From: Bacteroidia bacterium | Lineage (GTDB): Bacteria > Bacteroidota > Bacteroidia > Bacteroidales > Prolixibacteraceae | DNA length: 41,622 nt | Direction of reading: 5' to 3' | Assembly (NCBI GenBank): GCA_025358025.1 | Contig: JANYKW010000057.1 | Coordinates: forward strand, 1-41,622 | Shown: positions 8,048 to 16,797 of the stretch, in pieces | Layout of the letters: each line of letters begins with the position of its first letter | How positions within the stretch are numbered: the first letter of the stretch is position 1 | Program-made: the position numbers and the translations under genes | Notes under the pieces: generated by a model | The model's input: only the letters and a program-made list of their open reading frames with translations | Told to the model about the DNA's origin: nothing | Database searches by the model: none

Positions 8048-9073
8048 TTATTGCTGGGTCACTGTCCAGGCTTTTGGGCCTTTATAAATGGTCTTGCTGG
8101 CAGCTTTGAGGGCTGTATAAACCATCCGGTTTGCGCCAAAACCAATCCCTTTTGTTTTGTAACCCAATACATTGAGCCAGAATGTTGCTACGCTTGATGT
8201 CTGACCTGTCCAACAATAAACCAAATTTTCTTTGGATGGATCAAATCCTTTGATCAGATCACCCGCCAGTGAAATAGTTGGAATATTTAACGCACCTGAA
8301 AAATGACCAAATGTGGTGTAGTCGGCAGCAGCCCAATAGTTTACAATTGTATAAGTTCCTGGAGCAGCCAATACAGCAGCTCCATCTGCGGTTGAAAATC
8401 CTGCATTAAGAACTGCCTGTACGCGTTCTTTCAAAATGGATGCTCCATCAGTATAGACTGAAGTAAAGCTTGGCTCAGCAAAAGATCCTGTGGCTGGTGC
8501 TGCTGTTGTTACCCAGTTTGCACTTCCAACAGCCAAATCGCCGAGGGCGGGAGTAACATAGCCCGAATTGTTAGCCCAGGGAGTCTGATAGGTTGCATTC
8601 CAGCCTGCCATACCCCATTTCAATACTGCAGCATTTTTCCAACCCAGCAAGCGTAAAGCCATCACTGCTTGTCCGGCAGTTTGGCCTGTAAAACATACGA
8701 CCAATATCTTTGCATCTTTTGCCAATGCCAGTGACTCTGTGGTGGTGATCACATCTTTCAAAACCACGTTTTTTGCATTTTTGATGTGGTTGGCAGCGAA
8801 ATCGGCTGCCGGACGAATGTCATAAACCGTATAACCGGGAATCGTGCTGGTGGCATCATCAACTATTCCGGGAGGAGTCGCGGAGGTACCATTGGGATCA
8901 AGTACCCAGCCTGATAACAACGCGGGTAAATCAAGGCTGTTCGAAACCATATATGATTTCAATGTGTTGTAAGCATTCTCGGGTACAGGTGGCGGGTCCT
9001 TTTTGCAGGATTGTAACATAATGACCAGAATCAGCATGCCAAGAATTGCACTCGTTTTAATAAAGTTCTTCAT
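8048..9073 (-). CDS. Two-domain rhodanese lipoprotein
   Basis: A 341-residue lipoprotein: the signal peptide ends in the lipobox LQSC, with acylated Cys near residue 23, followed by KKDPPP. Two rhodanese domains follow, about residues 60-165 and 225-330. Unlike most tandem rhodaneses, both keep a catalytic cysteine, in nearly identical loops CFTGQTA and CWTGQTS. Each is preceded by a typical entry segment (YDIRPAADFAANHI; NYWAAADYTTFGHF). It would be a periplasm-facing sulfurtransferase that binds persulfide on one or two cysteines. It opens the leftward operon with the porin and second rhodanese and is divergent from the Crp/Fnr gene. A sulfur carrier for the nearby molybdoenzyme is a reasonable inference; rhodanese-like proteins also have other roles. 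Confidence 0.86.
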   Translation of the reverse strand: MKNFIKTSAILGMLILVIMLQSCKKDPPPVPENAYNTLKSYMVSNSLDLPALLSGWVLDPNGTSATPPGIVDDATSTIPGYTVYDIRPAADFAANHIKNAKNVVLKDVITTTESLALAKDAKILVVCFTGQTAGQAVMALRLLGWKNAAVLKWGMAGWNATYQTPWANNSGYVTPALGDLAVGSANWVTTAAPATGSFAEPSFTSVYTDGASILKERVQAVLNAGFSTADGAAVLAAPGTYTIVNYWAAADYTTFGHFSGALNIPTISLAGDLIKGFDPSKENLVYCWTGQTSSVATFWLNVLGYKTKGIGFGANRMVYTALKAASKTIYKGPKAWTVTQQ

Positions 9074-9170
9074 GATTAACTAAGATTATAATTTGTAAAT
9101 ATGTTAATTAATTAACAATTAAAGGATTGTGAAATATTGCATGGTTTCTTATCCCGTTGTAATCAGATAA

Positions 9171-9204
9171 CAAAACTATCCGGACAGGCAGGAAGTACCG
9201 CAAA
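9171..9204 (-). promoter_or_regulatory. Candidate promoter of the rhodanese-porin operon
   Basis: On the minus strand: TTTG (9204-9201), 22 bases, TAGTTTTG (9178-9171). The -7 box is exact; the spacer is one base longer than usual. The leader would be about 90 bases. Confidence 0.45.
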
Positions 9205-9210
9205 TCAGGT

Positions 9211-9242
9211 GTTGTTTTTAGCTTGTTAAAAAGCTAATTTTG
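9211..9242 (+). promoter_or_regulatory. Candidate promoter of the Crp/Fnr-type regulator gene
   Basis: GTTG (9211-9214), 20 bases, then TAATTTTG (9235-9242), an exact -7 box. Transcription would start near 9248, giving a leader of about 57 bases that contains the operator-like site at 9255-9268. The -33 regions of this promoter and of the leftward one are only a few bases apart, so the two may compete. Confidence 0.55.
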
Positions 9243-9254
9243 ATCAGGAAAAAA

Positions 9255-9268
9255 ATGACCAGAATCAA
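9255..9268. promoter_or_regulatory. Crp/Fnr operator-like site in the regulator's own leader
   Basis: ATGAC-CAGA-ATCAA has one perfect ATCAA half and one TGAC half. It matches the 2498-2511 palindrome at 9 of 14 positions, including TGA and ATCA. Just downstream of the predicted transcription start, it is placed for autorepression. A TTGAT half at 9240-9244 lies nearby. Confidence 0.35.
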
Positions 9269-9304
9269 CTAATTTTATGACCTGATAAACAATCCGCTTT
9301 TATT

Positions 9305-10009
9305 ATGGAAAGAATATGTGATCCCAAAGGAATAACGAGTTGCTCGACTTTCGATTTTGATCAAAGCTGGTATGAACTTTTAACAGATGCAGAAAAGCAA
9401 CTGATTGATGAGCATTCTGTGAGCATCAGTTTTAAAAAAGGGGAAACCGTTTGTAAATTAGGTGCTTTTGCATCCCATATTTTTTTCCTGGAGGAGGGGT
9501 TGGTGAAAGTTTACCTGGAAGAGAAGAACAACATTCTTATTCTGATGCTCTCCACTAAAAATAACTTAATGGGGTTGTCTTCAATATATGATGGGAACAA
9601 CAAGTTGCCATATTCGATTTCTACCTATACAGATTCGAAGATAAGAATGATTGATATTGAGATTTTCAGACAGCTGTTGAAGCAGAATTCAGCTTTTTCC
9701 TACCGTATTATCAATCTGCTGAACGAAAACACCGCACAGATTTACGGACGATTCTTTTCCTTGACGCAGAAACAGTTGCATGGTCGGATGGCTGATATTT
9801 TACTTTGTCTTGCCAACCGGATCTTTAAGAATAAATCATTTGACCTGCCGCTATCGCGGGCTGATATGGGCGATTTGACAGGCATGTCAACAGAAAGTGT
9901 TATCCGGATAATGAAGGAATTTAAAGATGACGGATTAATTGAAATGTGTTGCAAGAAAGTTGAATTACTGGATATCGGCAGGTTGGAAAAGTTAAGTGAA
10001 TTTGGTTGA
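9305..10009 (+). CDS. Crp/Fnr-family transcription regulator
   Basis: A 234-residue regulator with an N-terminal cyclic-nucleotide-binding-type beta-barrel (about 25-140), a long dimerisation helix (about 145-175) and a C-terminal winged helix. In the recognition helix, GMSTESVIRIMKEF aligns with FNR's GLTVETISRLLGRF: the Glu and Arg that read the TGA core are conserved, while FNR's Ser is Ile. Cysteines at 5 and 13 and a C-terminal CC pair do not have FNR cluster spacing, so direct oxygen sensing through [4Fe-4S] is not supported; the signal is unknown. It is divergent from the rhodanese-porin operon and is the obvious candidate to control it and, through the similar site at 2498, the molybdoenzyme/cytochrome pair. 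The 3' end overlaps the convergent DUF3788 gene by 89 bases. Confidence 0.88.
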   Translation: MERICDPKGITSCSTFDFDQSWYELLTDAEKQLIDEHSVSISFKKGETVCKLGAFASHIFFLEEGLVKVYLEEKNNILILMLSTKNNLMGLSSIYDGNNKLPYSISTYTDSKIRMIDIEIFRQLLKQNSAFSYRIINLLNENTAQIYGRFFSLTQKQLHGRMADILLCLANRIFKNKSFDLPLSRADMGDLTGMSTESVIRIMKEFKDDGLIEMCCKKVELLDIGRLEKLSEFG

Positions 10010-10424
10010 TTTTTATTTTCAGTTCCATCAGTATAATCACGTTTTCGACATCTCCGGGTCCGCTTATGAGTACCGATAATCCCCGGCCGATCTTGGTTAT
10101 TCTCGCATTTCTGAAATCCTCTTTGACGGATTCGGGGAGATCACTCTGCTCAATAAGGGGTATGGCTTTGTCGCTCAGCCAAAATCCAACGCGGAAGGTT
10201 TTCTCAAGTACACTGATCCAGCATACTGTTTTTCCCTTTTTCAAGTACCTGAATAACCAACATTTCCCGTCGTTGTAATATCTCCACACCTGCGTGATGT
10301 CCGTGTGATGACCGGAAAGGTATTCTTCAATTTTCTTCCAGTGGTTACTATGATCACCTATTCCTGCGAACACAAGATCTTCGTTGGGGGTTACAGCCGG
10401 ATCGGTAAATATAATCGGTTCCAT
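9921..10424 (-). CDS. DUF3788-like small cytoplasmic protein with an overprinted C-terminal tail
   Basis: A 167-residue protein with no signal or membrane segment. The core (about 1-140) resembles DUF3788 as I recall that family: a Trp/Tyr-rich half (WRYYNDGKCWLFRYLKKGKTVCWISV), a charged middle, and a GRGLSVLISGPGDVENVIILMELKIKI ending. Function is unknown. Family members usually stop close to that point, but here there is no stop codon and the frame runs on about 27 residues antisense to the last 89 bases of the Crp/Fnr gene. That tail looks non-conserved. It starts 11 bases after the stop of the M13 peptidase gene on the same strand, so it is probably co-transcribed with it. Confidence 0.65.
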   Translation of the reverse strand: MEPIIFTDPAVTPNEDLVFAGIGDHSNHWKKIEEYLSGHHTDITQVWRYYNDGKCWLFRYLKKGKTVCWISVLEKTFRVGFWLSDKAIPLIEQSDLPESVKEDFRNARITKIGRGLSVLISGPGDVENVIILMELKIKINQIHLTFPTCRYPVIQLSCNTFQLIRHL

Positions 10425-10435
10425 GGTGAAATATT

Positions 10436-12472
10436 TTACCAGATTTTTGCGCGTTTATCCGGTTCCAGATACATGGTTTGACCTGGTTTTACATCGAAAG
10501 CGGCATAAAACTCAGGGAGATTCTGCAGTGGACCCAGTATCCTGAAGCGACCCAGCGAGTGAACATCTTCCTTGGTACGGCGAAGTATCTCCTTGTCGCG
10601 GGTGTTTTGTCCCCAGATATGGGCATAGGCCAGGAAGAAGCGCTGCTCAGGTGTGAATCCATCGATCGGTTCTTTTTGCTTGTTGGCTTTCAGAAATGCC
10701 TGGTGAGAGATGTTCAATCCTCCCAGGTCGGCAATGTTTTCACCCAGAGAAAGTTGTCCGTTGGCATGAATGGTATCCAATACAACAAAGCTGTCGTACT
10801 GATCCACCAGTACCTTGGTGCGCTCTTCAAAAAGTTTGGAATCTTCTGGAGTCCACCAGTCTGTCAGGTTGCCTTCTTTATCAAACTTGCATCCCTTATC
10901 GTCGAAGCCATGCGTCATCTCGTGTCCGATAACGACGCCGATGGCACCGTAATTGACTGCATCATCCCCGTCTTTGAAGAAGAAGGGAGGTTGCAGAATG
11001 GCTGCCGGGAAAACGATCTCGTTTTTGTTGGGGCTATAGTATGCATTTACAGTTTGGGGCGACATACCCCACTCCAGTTTGTCGACAGGTTTGTTGATTT
11101 TGCTCAGGCCAAATCCGGTTTCAAATTTATTTGCCCGCAGCACATTCATCACATAGGCATCATCCAGGATTTCGAGATTTGAATAGTCTCTCCATTTATC
11201 GGGGTAACCAATTTTTACATTGATGGCGGCAAGTTTTTCCATCCCTTTTTGTTTGGTTTCGGCACTCATCCACTCAAGGGCCTGAATTCTTTCACCCAAC
11301 GAAACACGAAGGTTGGACACCAGCTTGATCATCCGGTCTTTTGCTTCCTGGGGGAAATAGGCTTTTACGTACAGCTGTCCCAATGCTTCGCTCAAAGCAT
11401 CACTGGTAACACCCAGTACTCTTTTCCAGCGTGGGCGCATCACTTCGGTTCCGGTCATTGCTTTTCCGTAAAAGTCAAAGCTGGCCTGGACAAAATCAGC
11501 AGAGAGGTATGAAGCTGTTTCGTTGATCAGGTTCCATTTAAGATAGATTTTCCAGTCGTCAACCGGGATGGTTGTCAGCATGTTGCTGATCTCCTGGAGA
11601 AAAGCAGGCTGGTTCAGGTTAACAGATCCAGGATCGCCAATTCCCATTTCAGCGAAATAGCGGTTCCAGTTGAATGAAGGTGAGCGTTTGATCAACTCCT
11701 CTGTTGTGACTTTGTTGTAGGTCTTATTTGGATCCCTTCTTTCGAGTCGGGACATGGAAGCCTTTGCCAGACGGGTCTCCAGAGCCATCACTTTTTGGGC
11801 ATTCGCAGCAGAGGTAGCCTCATCGTTGCCAATCAGTTTGAACATGGCAGTCATGTAGGTGATGTATTTTGCACGCAGATCGACTGATCTGGGATCTTCA
11901 TTCAGGTAATAGTCCCGGTCAGGCATTCCAATGCCGGCTTGTGTCAGTTGTGCAATCACCATGGAACTGTTGCGCGAATCGGCTGAAGCGTAGATCCCGA
12001 ATAAAGGAGAGAATCCATATTGGTGGAAACGGTTAATTGCCTGCTGCACCTCGTCAGGGGTGTTTATCTGGTCGATCTCCTTCAGATAGGGAGTTATGTA
12101 CTCCAATCCCTGTTTCTCAATTTTGGAGCTGTCCATGCCTGAATTAAAGAGGGTTGCAATTTTGTCCGGAACTGATCCCTTTGCATTGTTGGCTGCAGCA
12201 GTGGTTTTCACCAGGTCGTTCACTTGTTTTTCAGCTACTTCCGCCAGTTGGTCGAATGATCCGAAACGACCACGGTCGGCAGGCAACGGATTAAGTTTTT
12301 TCCAGCCGCCATTGGCGTAGGTGTCAAAGTCGTTTCCGGGGACAACAGTTTTGTCCAGATTAACAGGGTCGATGGCAGGAGCTGAAGAGGTTTTTTTCTG
12401 CTCAGCGCACGACAGCAGGGTGGCAATAATCATAAACAATGAGATTGAGATAACAACAAGATTTTTCTTCAT
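10436..12472 (-). CDS. M13-family zinc endopeptidase lipoprotein (PepO/neprilysin type)
   Basis: A 678-residue metallopeptidase expected to cut short peptides in the periplasm or at the cell surface. The signal peptide ends in a lipobox (LLSC, acylated Cys near 22). The long N-terminal all-helical domain begins DTYANGGWKKLNPLPADRG, a hallmark of M13 peptidases. The catalytic domain has NAYYSPNKNEIVFPAAILQ, the zinc motif HEMTH in VIGHEMTHGFDDKG, the third zinc ligand in ENIADLGG, and a typical end (LGRFRILGPLQNLPEF ... KRAKIW). Eukaryotic relatives finish CxxW; here the Cys is absent, as in many bacterial members. The length is normal and all key residues are present. Confidence 0.93.
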   Translation of the reverse strand: MKKNLVVISISLFMIIATLLSCAEQKKTSSAPAIDPVNLDKTVVPGNDFDTYANGGWKKLNPLPADRGRFGSFDQLAEVAEKQVNDLVKTTAAANNAKGSVPDKIATLFNSGMDSSKIEKQGLEYITPYLKEIDQINTPDEVQQAINRFHQYGFSPLFGIYASADSRNSSMVIAQLTQAGIGMPDRDYYLNEDPRSVDLRAKYITYMTAMFKLIGNDEATSAANAQKVMALETRLAKASMSRLERRDPNKTYNKVTTEELIKRSPSFNWNRYFAEMGIGDPGSVNLNQPAFLQEISNMLTTIPVDDWKIYLKWNLINETASYLSADFVQASFDFYGKAMTGTEVMRPRWKRVLGVTSDALSEALGQLYVKAYFPQEAKDRMIKLVSNLRVSLGERIQALEWMSAETKQKGMEKLAAINVKIGYPDKWRDYSNLEILDDAYVMNVLRANKFETGFGLSKINKPVDKLEWGMSPQTVNAYYSPNKNEIVFPAAILQPPFFFKDGDDAVNYGAIGVVIGHEMTHGFDDKGCKFDKEGNLTDWWTPEDSKLFEERTKVLVDQYDSFVVLDTIHANGQLSLGENIADLGGLNISHQAFLKANKQKEPIDGFTPEQRFFLAYAHIWGQNTRDKEILRRTKEDVHSLGRFRILGPLQNLPEFYAAFDVKPGQTMYLEPDKRAKIW

Positions 12473-12840
12473 AGTACCTGTTCTAAGATTTAAGATTTCA
12501 AAGATATTTATTTTGATGGATTGATTTTATTTTCGAAACACTTTTCCTATGGGTCGTTAGACTGATTTCCCGATTGAAAGTTACATTTGATCAGAAAATT
12601 GATAAAACGATTGGGTGCAGGGATTGCGATTCTCCAAATGAAAAAAAATGATTATAATTATATCACCCTTACAACGGGTTCAGCTTCTTGATTTCAAACG
12701 ATAAAAAATATCTGCCATAAATGCTTTTTTGACGTATTACTTTTATTATTCTGTGTTTATGCTCATTATTCACAAACCCGGCTGAGAATCCTTCAAACCG
12801 GTTCATTGTGTCAAACAAGGGATAAAATTATTCGGACCAA
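12473..12840. other. Divergent promoter region between the M13 peptidase and a hybrid histidine kinase
   Basis: There is no gene in these 368 bases. A possible leftward -7 box TATCTTTG lies at 12506-12499, with no good -33 partner, giving a leader of about 20 bases. An AT-rich near-palindrome TGAT-TATAATTATA-TCA is at 12649-12665. An imperfect stem (CACAA ... TTGTG with ACC/GG inner pairing) spans 12771-12810 in the kinase leader. No clear rightward TAnnTTTG promoter was found. Confidence 0.5.
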
Positions 12841-15210
12841 ATGGAAAAACAGGTTTTTTTAGTAGCGCACAGGAAAATTCTCCTATCCATTCTGTTAGGA
12901 TTCCTGTCTTTGTTGCTTTCATCTTATGGAATACAAGTAATTATCCGTGATATCCAAGTGAATATACCATGGACGATCTTTATGCCAATCCTGGTTGCCC
13001 TTGCTTATGGGTGGAAATATGGACTCGCGGCAGGTTTGTCGGGAGGAGCACTATTCCCGTTTTTACTTTGGTCAAACAATGGATGGGGTAATTTCGGGAC
13101 TTCTTTGATCTTCCTTGCTTTTTTCACTTTTCTGGGATTTGCAGCAGAAAGAATAATTTTTAAGAAAATTACTAATTCCTTGATTAGGATCCTAATAGCT
13201 GTCATTGTCTCGATTTTGTGCTTATTTGTGTTTGATGGATTTCTGTTTATTCCGTTTCTTGGAATGAATCCTCCATTCTGGGAACCAAATACATTATCCA
13301 GTTTGCCGCAGGAGTTAATGTGGCAATTTGCCTTCAAAGACAGTGCAAATATCGTCATGCTCACTGTCGTTTCAGAAACTTTGCTTCGGATCTCTTATGT
13401 CCGCAGTTTTTTAGGACTTCCGACAAATCAGGCAATGCACTCGAATCATAAAATTCTCTTTGTGTCATTATCAACCTTCATTCTTGTCTGGCTGCTGTCT
13501 GTCGGTTTGGGGAATTCGCTTCTGGAGGGTTCCGATGCCTTGCAACCTGTGCATTTAAAAATTTCATTTATAGTGTTCATTAATAGTGGATTTATCGTTT
13601 CAAGAGTACTGTTTTTTTACAATGAGCTTCACTTTGAAACGCGCAATAATCTTAATCAAAGTGAGAAAAAGTACCGCACTATTTTCGAAAACGTGCAAGA
13701 TGTATTTTATCGGACTAATGCCGAAGGAATTGTACTGGAGATTAGCCCCTCCGTCAAATATTTTTCGGATTTCGACAAGTGTGAAATCATTGGGAATCCC
13801 GTTTCAATGCTTTACTATAACCCGGAAGACAGGGAAAACCTAATCAACGCGATAACGTTAAACGGCGAATTGAGGGACTATGAATTAAGGCTAAAAACCA
13901 AGTCAGGTGATTTAAGGTATGCATCTATCAATGCCAGGCTGGTTCTCGGACACGATGGCAGTTTGAGTCATATTGACGAGGCCATCAGGGATATTACTGA
14001 ACGAAAAAAGCTTGAGCTGGACCTGGTAAGGACGAAGGAAAAGGCTGAAGAGAGCGACCGGCTCAAATCAGCTTTCCTTGCCAACATGAGCCACGAAATC
14101 AGAACACCCATGAATGGCATCCTGGGCTTTGCCAGTTTATTGAAAGAGCCTGATTTGACCGGAGAGGAGCAACAAAACTATATTAATATAATTGAGAAAA
14201 GCGGTAACAGAATGCTCAATATCATCAACGATATTGTTGATATCTCGAAGATCGAATCCGGAACAATGGTTACCAAAATAGAGGAGTCAAACATCAATGA
14301 GCAGATCGATTTCATATTCAATTTCTACAAACCTGATGCAGAAGCCAAAGGGATTTTGATGAAAATTTCACTTTTATTCCCCAACAAGGAGGCGACCATC
14401 CTGACAGACAGGGAAAAACTTTTTGCAATCCTGACCAACCTTGTCAGGAATGCCATTAAGTTTACCAATAAAGGTTCTATCGAACTCGGATATGATCTGG
14501 TCCCGGCAGAAGAAGCACAATCGCGGCAGATGGTTTTGTTTTATGTGGAAGACACGGGCGCTGGTATTCCCGGCAACCGACAGGAGGCAATATTTGAGCG
14601 TTTTATTCAGGCCGACATAGATGATCCTATGGCTTTGCAGGGAGCCGGACTTGGGCTGGCAATAGCAAAATCCTACGTCGAAATGCTGGGAGGTAAAATA
14701 TGGGTAAAAAGCGTTGAGGGTTACGGATCCACTTTTTTCTTTACCCTTCCCTATGTCAAAAAAGAGGATAATGCCGAAGTTATAGACAATATCCAATCAT
14801 CCCAATCAACCGATCGCGTGAATAACCTTAAGATATTATTGGCTGAAGACGATCAAGTCTCTCAGAAACTTCTTTCACTAATTCTCCAAAAATATTGCAG
14901 GGAGATTTTGATAGTCAGTTCCGGGACCCAAGCTATTGAAGCCTGTCAAAATCATCCTGACATCGATTTAATTCTTATGGATATTCAAATGCCTGAAATG
15001 GGTGGTCTGGAATGTACCAAAAAGATACGTCAGTTTAACACCGAAGTTGCCATCATCGCACAAACGGCCTTCGGGTTTTCGAGCGACAGGGAGAAAGCCA
15101 TATCTGCCGGATGTAACGACTACATTTCGAAACCTGTAAATGGCGTTATTCTCATGGATATGATCAATAAATACGGCAAACCCATTCAACAAAAAAGACA
15201 TTATACCTGA
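12841..15210 (+). CDS. Membrane-bound hybrid histidine kinase (PAS-HisKA-HATPase-REC)
   Basis: A 789-residue sensor kinase. About residues 12-265 are hydrophobic with roughly eight membrane helices; one segment (PILVALAYGWKYGLAAGLSGG) resembles multi-helix sensor or ECF-substrate-binding folds. A PAS domain (about 272-390) precedes the dimerisation helix with the phospho-accepting His418 (SHEIRTPMNG). The ATP-binding domain shows N box NLVRNAIKFTNKG, G1 DTGAGIP and G2 GAGLGLAIAKSY. A C-terminal receiver (about 665-785) has acidic residues AEDD, phospho-acceptor Asp714 (LMDIQMPEMGG) and Lys in YISKPVN. Phosphate would pass from His to its own receiver and then to an unknown partner. No cognate DNA-binding regulator is adjacent, and the input signal is unknown. 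Confidence 0.93.
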   Translation: MEKQVFLVAHRKILLSILLGFLSLLLSSYGIQVIIRDIQVNIPWTIFMPILVALAYGWKYGLAAGLSGGALFPFLLWSNNGWGNFGTSLIFLAFFTFLGFAAERIIFKKITNSLIRILIAVIVSILCLFVFDGFLFIPFLGMNPPFWEPNTLSSLPQELMWQFAFKDSANIVMLTVVSETLLRISYVRSFLGLPTNQAMHSNHKILFVSLSTFILVWLLSVGLGNSLLEGSDALQPVHLKISFIVFINSGFIVSRVLFFYNELHFETRNNLNQSEKKYRTIFENVQDVFYRTNAEGIVLEISPSVKYFSDFDKCEIIGNPVSMLYYNPEDRENLINAITLNGELRDYELRLKTKSGDLRYASINARLVLGHDGSLSHIDEAIRDITERKKLELDLVRTKEKAEESDRLKSAFLANMSHEIRTPMNGILGFASLLKEPDLTGEEQQNYINIIEKSGNRMLNIINDIVDISKIESGTMVTKIEESNINEQIDFIFNFYKPDAEAKGILMKISLLFPNKEATILTDREKLFAILTNLVRNAIKFTNKGSIELGYDLVPAEEAQSRQMVLFYVEDTGAGIPGNRQEAIFERFIQADIDDPMALQGAGLGLAIAKSYVEMLGGKIWVKSVEGYGSTFFFTLPYVKKEDNAEVIDNIQSSQSTDRVNNLKILLAEDDQVSQKLLSLILQKYCREILIVSSGTQAIEACQNHPDIDLILMDIQMPEMGGLECTKKIRQFNTEVAIIAQTAFGFSSDREKAISAGCNDYISKPVNGVILMDMINKYGKPIQQKRHYT

Positions 15211-15269
15211 AGCTCACAATCTTGCAGTTTTTCAATTCTTTCATGAGAGGATAGACCACCCGATTATCT

Positions 15270-16667
15270 TCAATTTTTTCCGCTTGCCACGACTCCCTCC
15301 ACCTCTTCAATATCAATCGGTACACGGTTGCCTAATATCCGGGCACCTGTTTCGGTAACTAGGATATCATCTTCGAGGCGGATGCCTCCAAATCCGAGAT
15401 AGGATTTCAGCTTGTCAAAATTGATAAATGCAGCATTTGTTTGCTCCTTCTCCCATTTTTCGATCAGGGCAGGGATAAAGTAGATGCCTGGTTCATTGGT
15501 AATTACAAATCCAGGTTCCAGACGGCGGCCCAGGCGAAGGTAGGCGGTTCCAAACTGGTCGATCGGACGGATCTCTTTGTCATATCCAACATGAATCTGT
15601 CCGTAGTCCTCCATGTCATGTACGTCGAGTCCCATCATGTGCCCCAATCCGTGCGGGAAGAAAAGGGCGTGAGCACCACTGGCTACTGCCTCATCCACAT
15701 CTCCTTTCATCAGACCGAGTTCCTTCAGTCCGGAGGCAATCACAGCAGCTGTCTGCAGATGCACAGACTGATAGGTCACACCGGGTTTGGTAAGAGAAAA
15801 TGCCATGTTATTGGCTGCCAGTACAATATTGTAAATATCCCGCTGTTTCTGACTGAATTTGCCTCCGACAGGAATGGTGCGGGTAAAATCTGATGCATAA
15901 TGACCATTTGATTCGGCTCCTGCATCCACGATCATCAACCGGCCAGATTCAAGTGCAAAAGAGTGGTTGTGGTTGTGCAGGGTTTCTCCGTTCTGGGTGA
16001 GGATGGTGGGGAAGGAGGTGCCCCGGCCCTTTGAGAGCGCTATCCCTTCAATAATCCCGGCGATACGTTGTTCAAATATGCCGGGTTGTGCCATTCTCAT
16101 AGCTGTTACATGCATTTGGTATCCGATGGCACAAGCACGCTCAATTTCTGTGATCTCGACGGCATCCTTCATCGAACGCATCGTTACACACGACTGTATA
16201 AGGGCGAGGGATGCATATTGACTAATCTTCAATGCTCTGATACCTAGTAAGCTGCTAAGCTGTAACAGGCTTTCTGCACGATACGGCGGAGTGAAATGCA
16301 TCTTTCTTGCACCTTTGATGGCTTCATCAATAAATAGTCCAAGTTTCTTCATCGGAGCTGTTGACTCCACTCCGACTGCAATAGCCTGTTCGGATACCGA
16401 TTTTTGCGGTCCCATCCAGATGATCTCTTCCAGGTCAACGTCATTTGCAAAAATCCAGTCGCGATTGTTGTCAATATCAATCACTCCAAACATTCCGGGC
16501 AGTTCCAGGCCAAAGAAATACAGAAAGGTGCTGTCCTGCCTGAAGTGGTAGGTGTTTTCAGAATAGTTCATGGGTGACTCCTGATTTCCAGGAATCAGGA
16601 TCAGTCCGGTACCCATTTTTTGACGAAGGGTAGCTCTTCGTTTTGAGTAGGTTTCTTTGGTAAACAT
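15270..16667 (-). CDS. Xaa-Pro aminopeptidase, M24B family
   Basis: A 465-residue cytosolic di-metal aminopeptidase that removes the first residue from peptides with proline second. The N-terminal creatinase-like domain (about 1-165) includes SPMNYSENTYHFRQDSTF. The pita-bread catalytic domain carries the metal ligands: Asp in IVDAGAESNGHYASDFTRT (two Asp), His in HGLGHMMGLDVHD, Glu in TNEPGIYF and Glu in RLEDDILVT. Length matches E. coli PepP (441) with a short extension. It is convergent with the hybrid kinase, 59 bases apart, and has no signal peptide. Confidence 0.93.
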   Translation of the reverse strand: MFTKETYSKRRATLRQKMGTGLILIPGNQESPMNYSENTYHFRQDSTFLYFFGLELPGMFGVIDIDNNRDWIFANDVDLEEIIWMGPQKSVSEQAIAVGVESTAPMKKLGLFIDEAIKGARKMHFTPPYRAESLLQLSSLLGIRALKISQYASLALIQSCVTMRSMKDAVEITEIERACAIGYQMHVTAMRMAQPGIFEQRIAGIIEGIALSKGRGTSFPTILTQNGETLHNHNHSFALESGRLMIVDAGAESNGHYASDFTRTIPVGGKFSQKQRDIYNIVLAANNMAFSLTKPGVTYQSVHLQTAAVIASGLKELGLMKGDVDEAVASGAHALFFPHGLGHMMGLDVHDMEDYGQIHVGYDKEIRPIDQFGTAYLRLGRRLEPGFVITNEPGIYFIPALIEKWEKEQTNAAFINFDKLKSYLGFGGIRLEDDILVTETGARILGNRVPIDIEEVEGVVASGKN

Positions 16668-16726
16668 ATTTATTGAATTTTCGATTTTGGATTAATGATG
16701 TTGGCAATATTGTTGTTTAATTTCTA

Positions 16727-16764
16727 ACACAGAGTTACACAGAGTAGAACCGAGTTACACTGAG
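16727..16764. repeat. Short degenerate direct repeat of CAGAGTTACA type
   Basis: About four imperfect 10-base units (AGAGTTACAC, AGAGTAGAAC, CGAGTTACAC and flanks) lie upstream of the aminopeptidase gene. It looks like an extragenic repeat; no function is visible. Confidence 0.5.
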
Positions 16765-16797
16765 CCCTTCGGATTCGTTCAAGTACTTGTTCCAATC

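Noticed and set aside
9305-10009. Crp/Fnr protein as a true [4Fe-4S] FNR oxygen sensor
   Set aside because: Its cysteines do not have FNR spacing; only the general family call is supported.
10478-11512. 234- and 87-codon plus-strand frames
   Set aside because: Antisense to the M13 peptidase, which carries all catalytic motifs.
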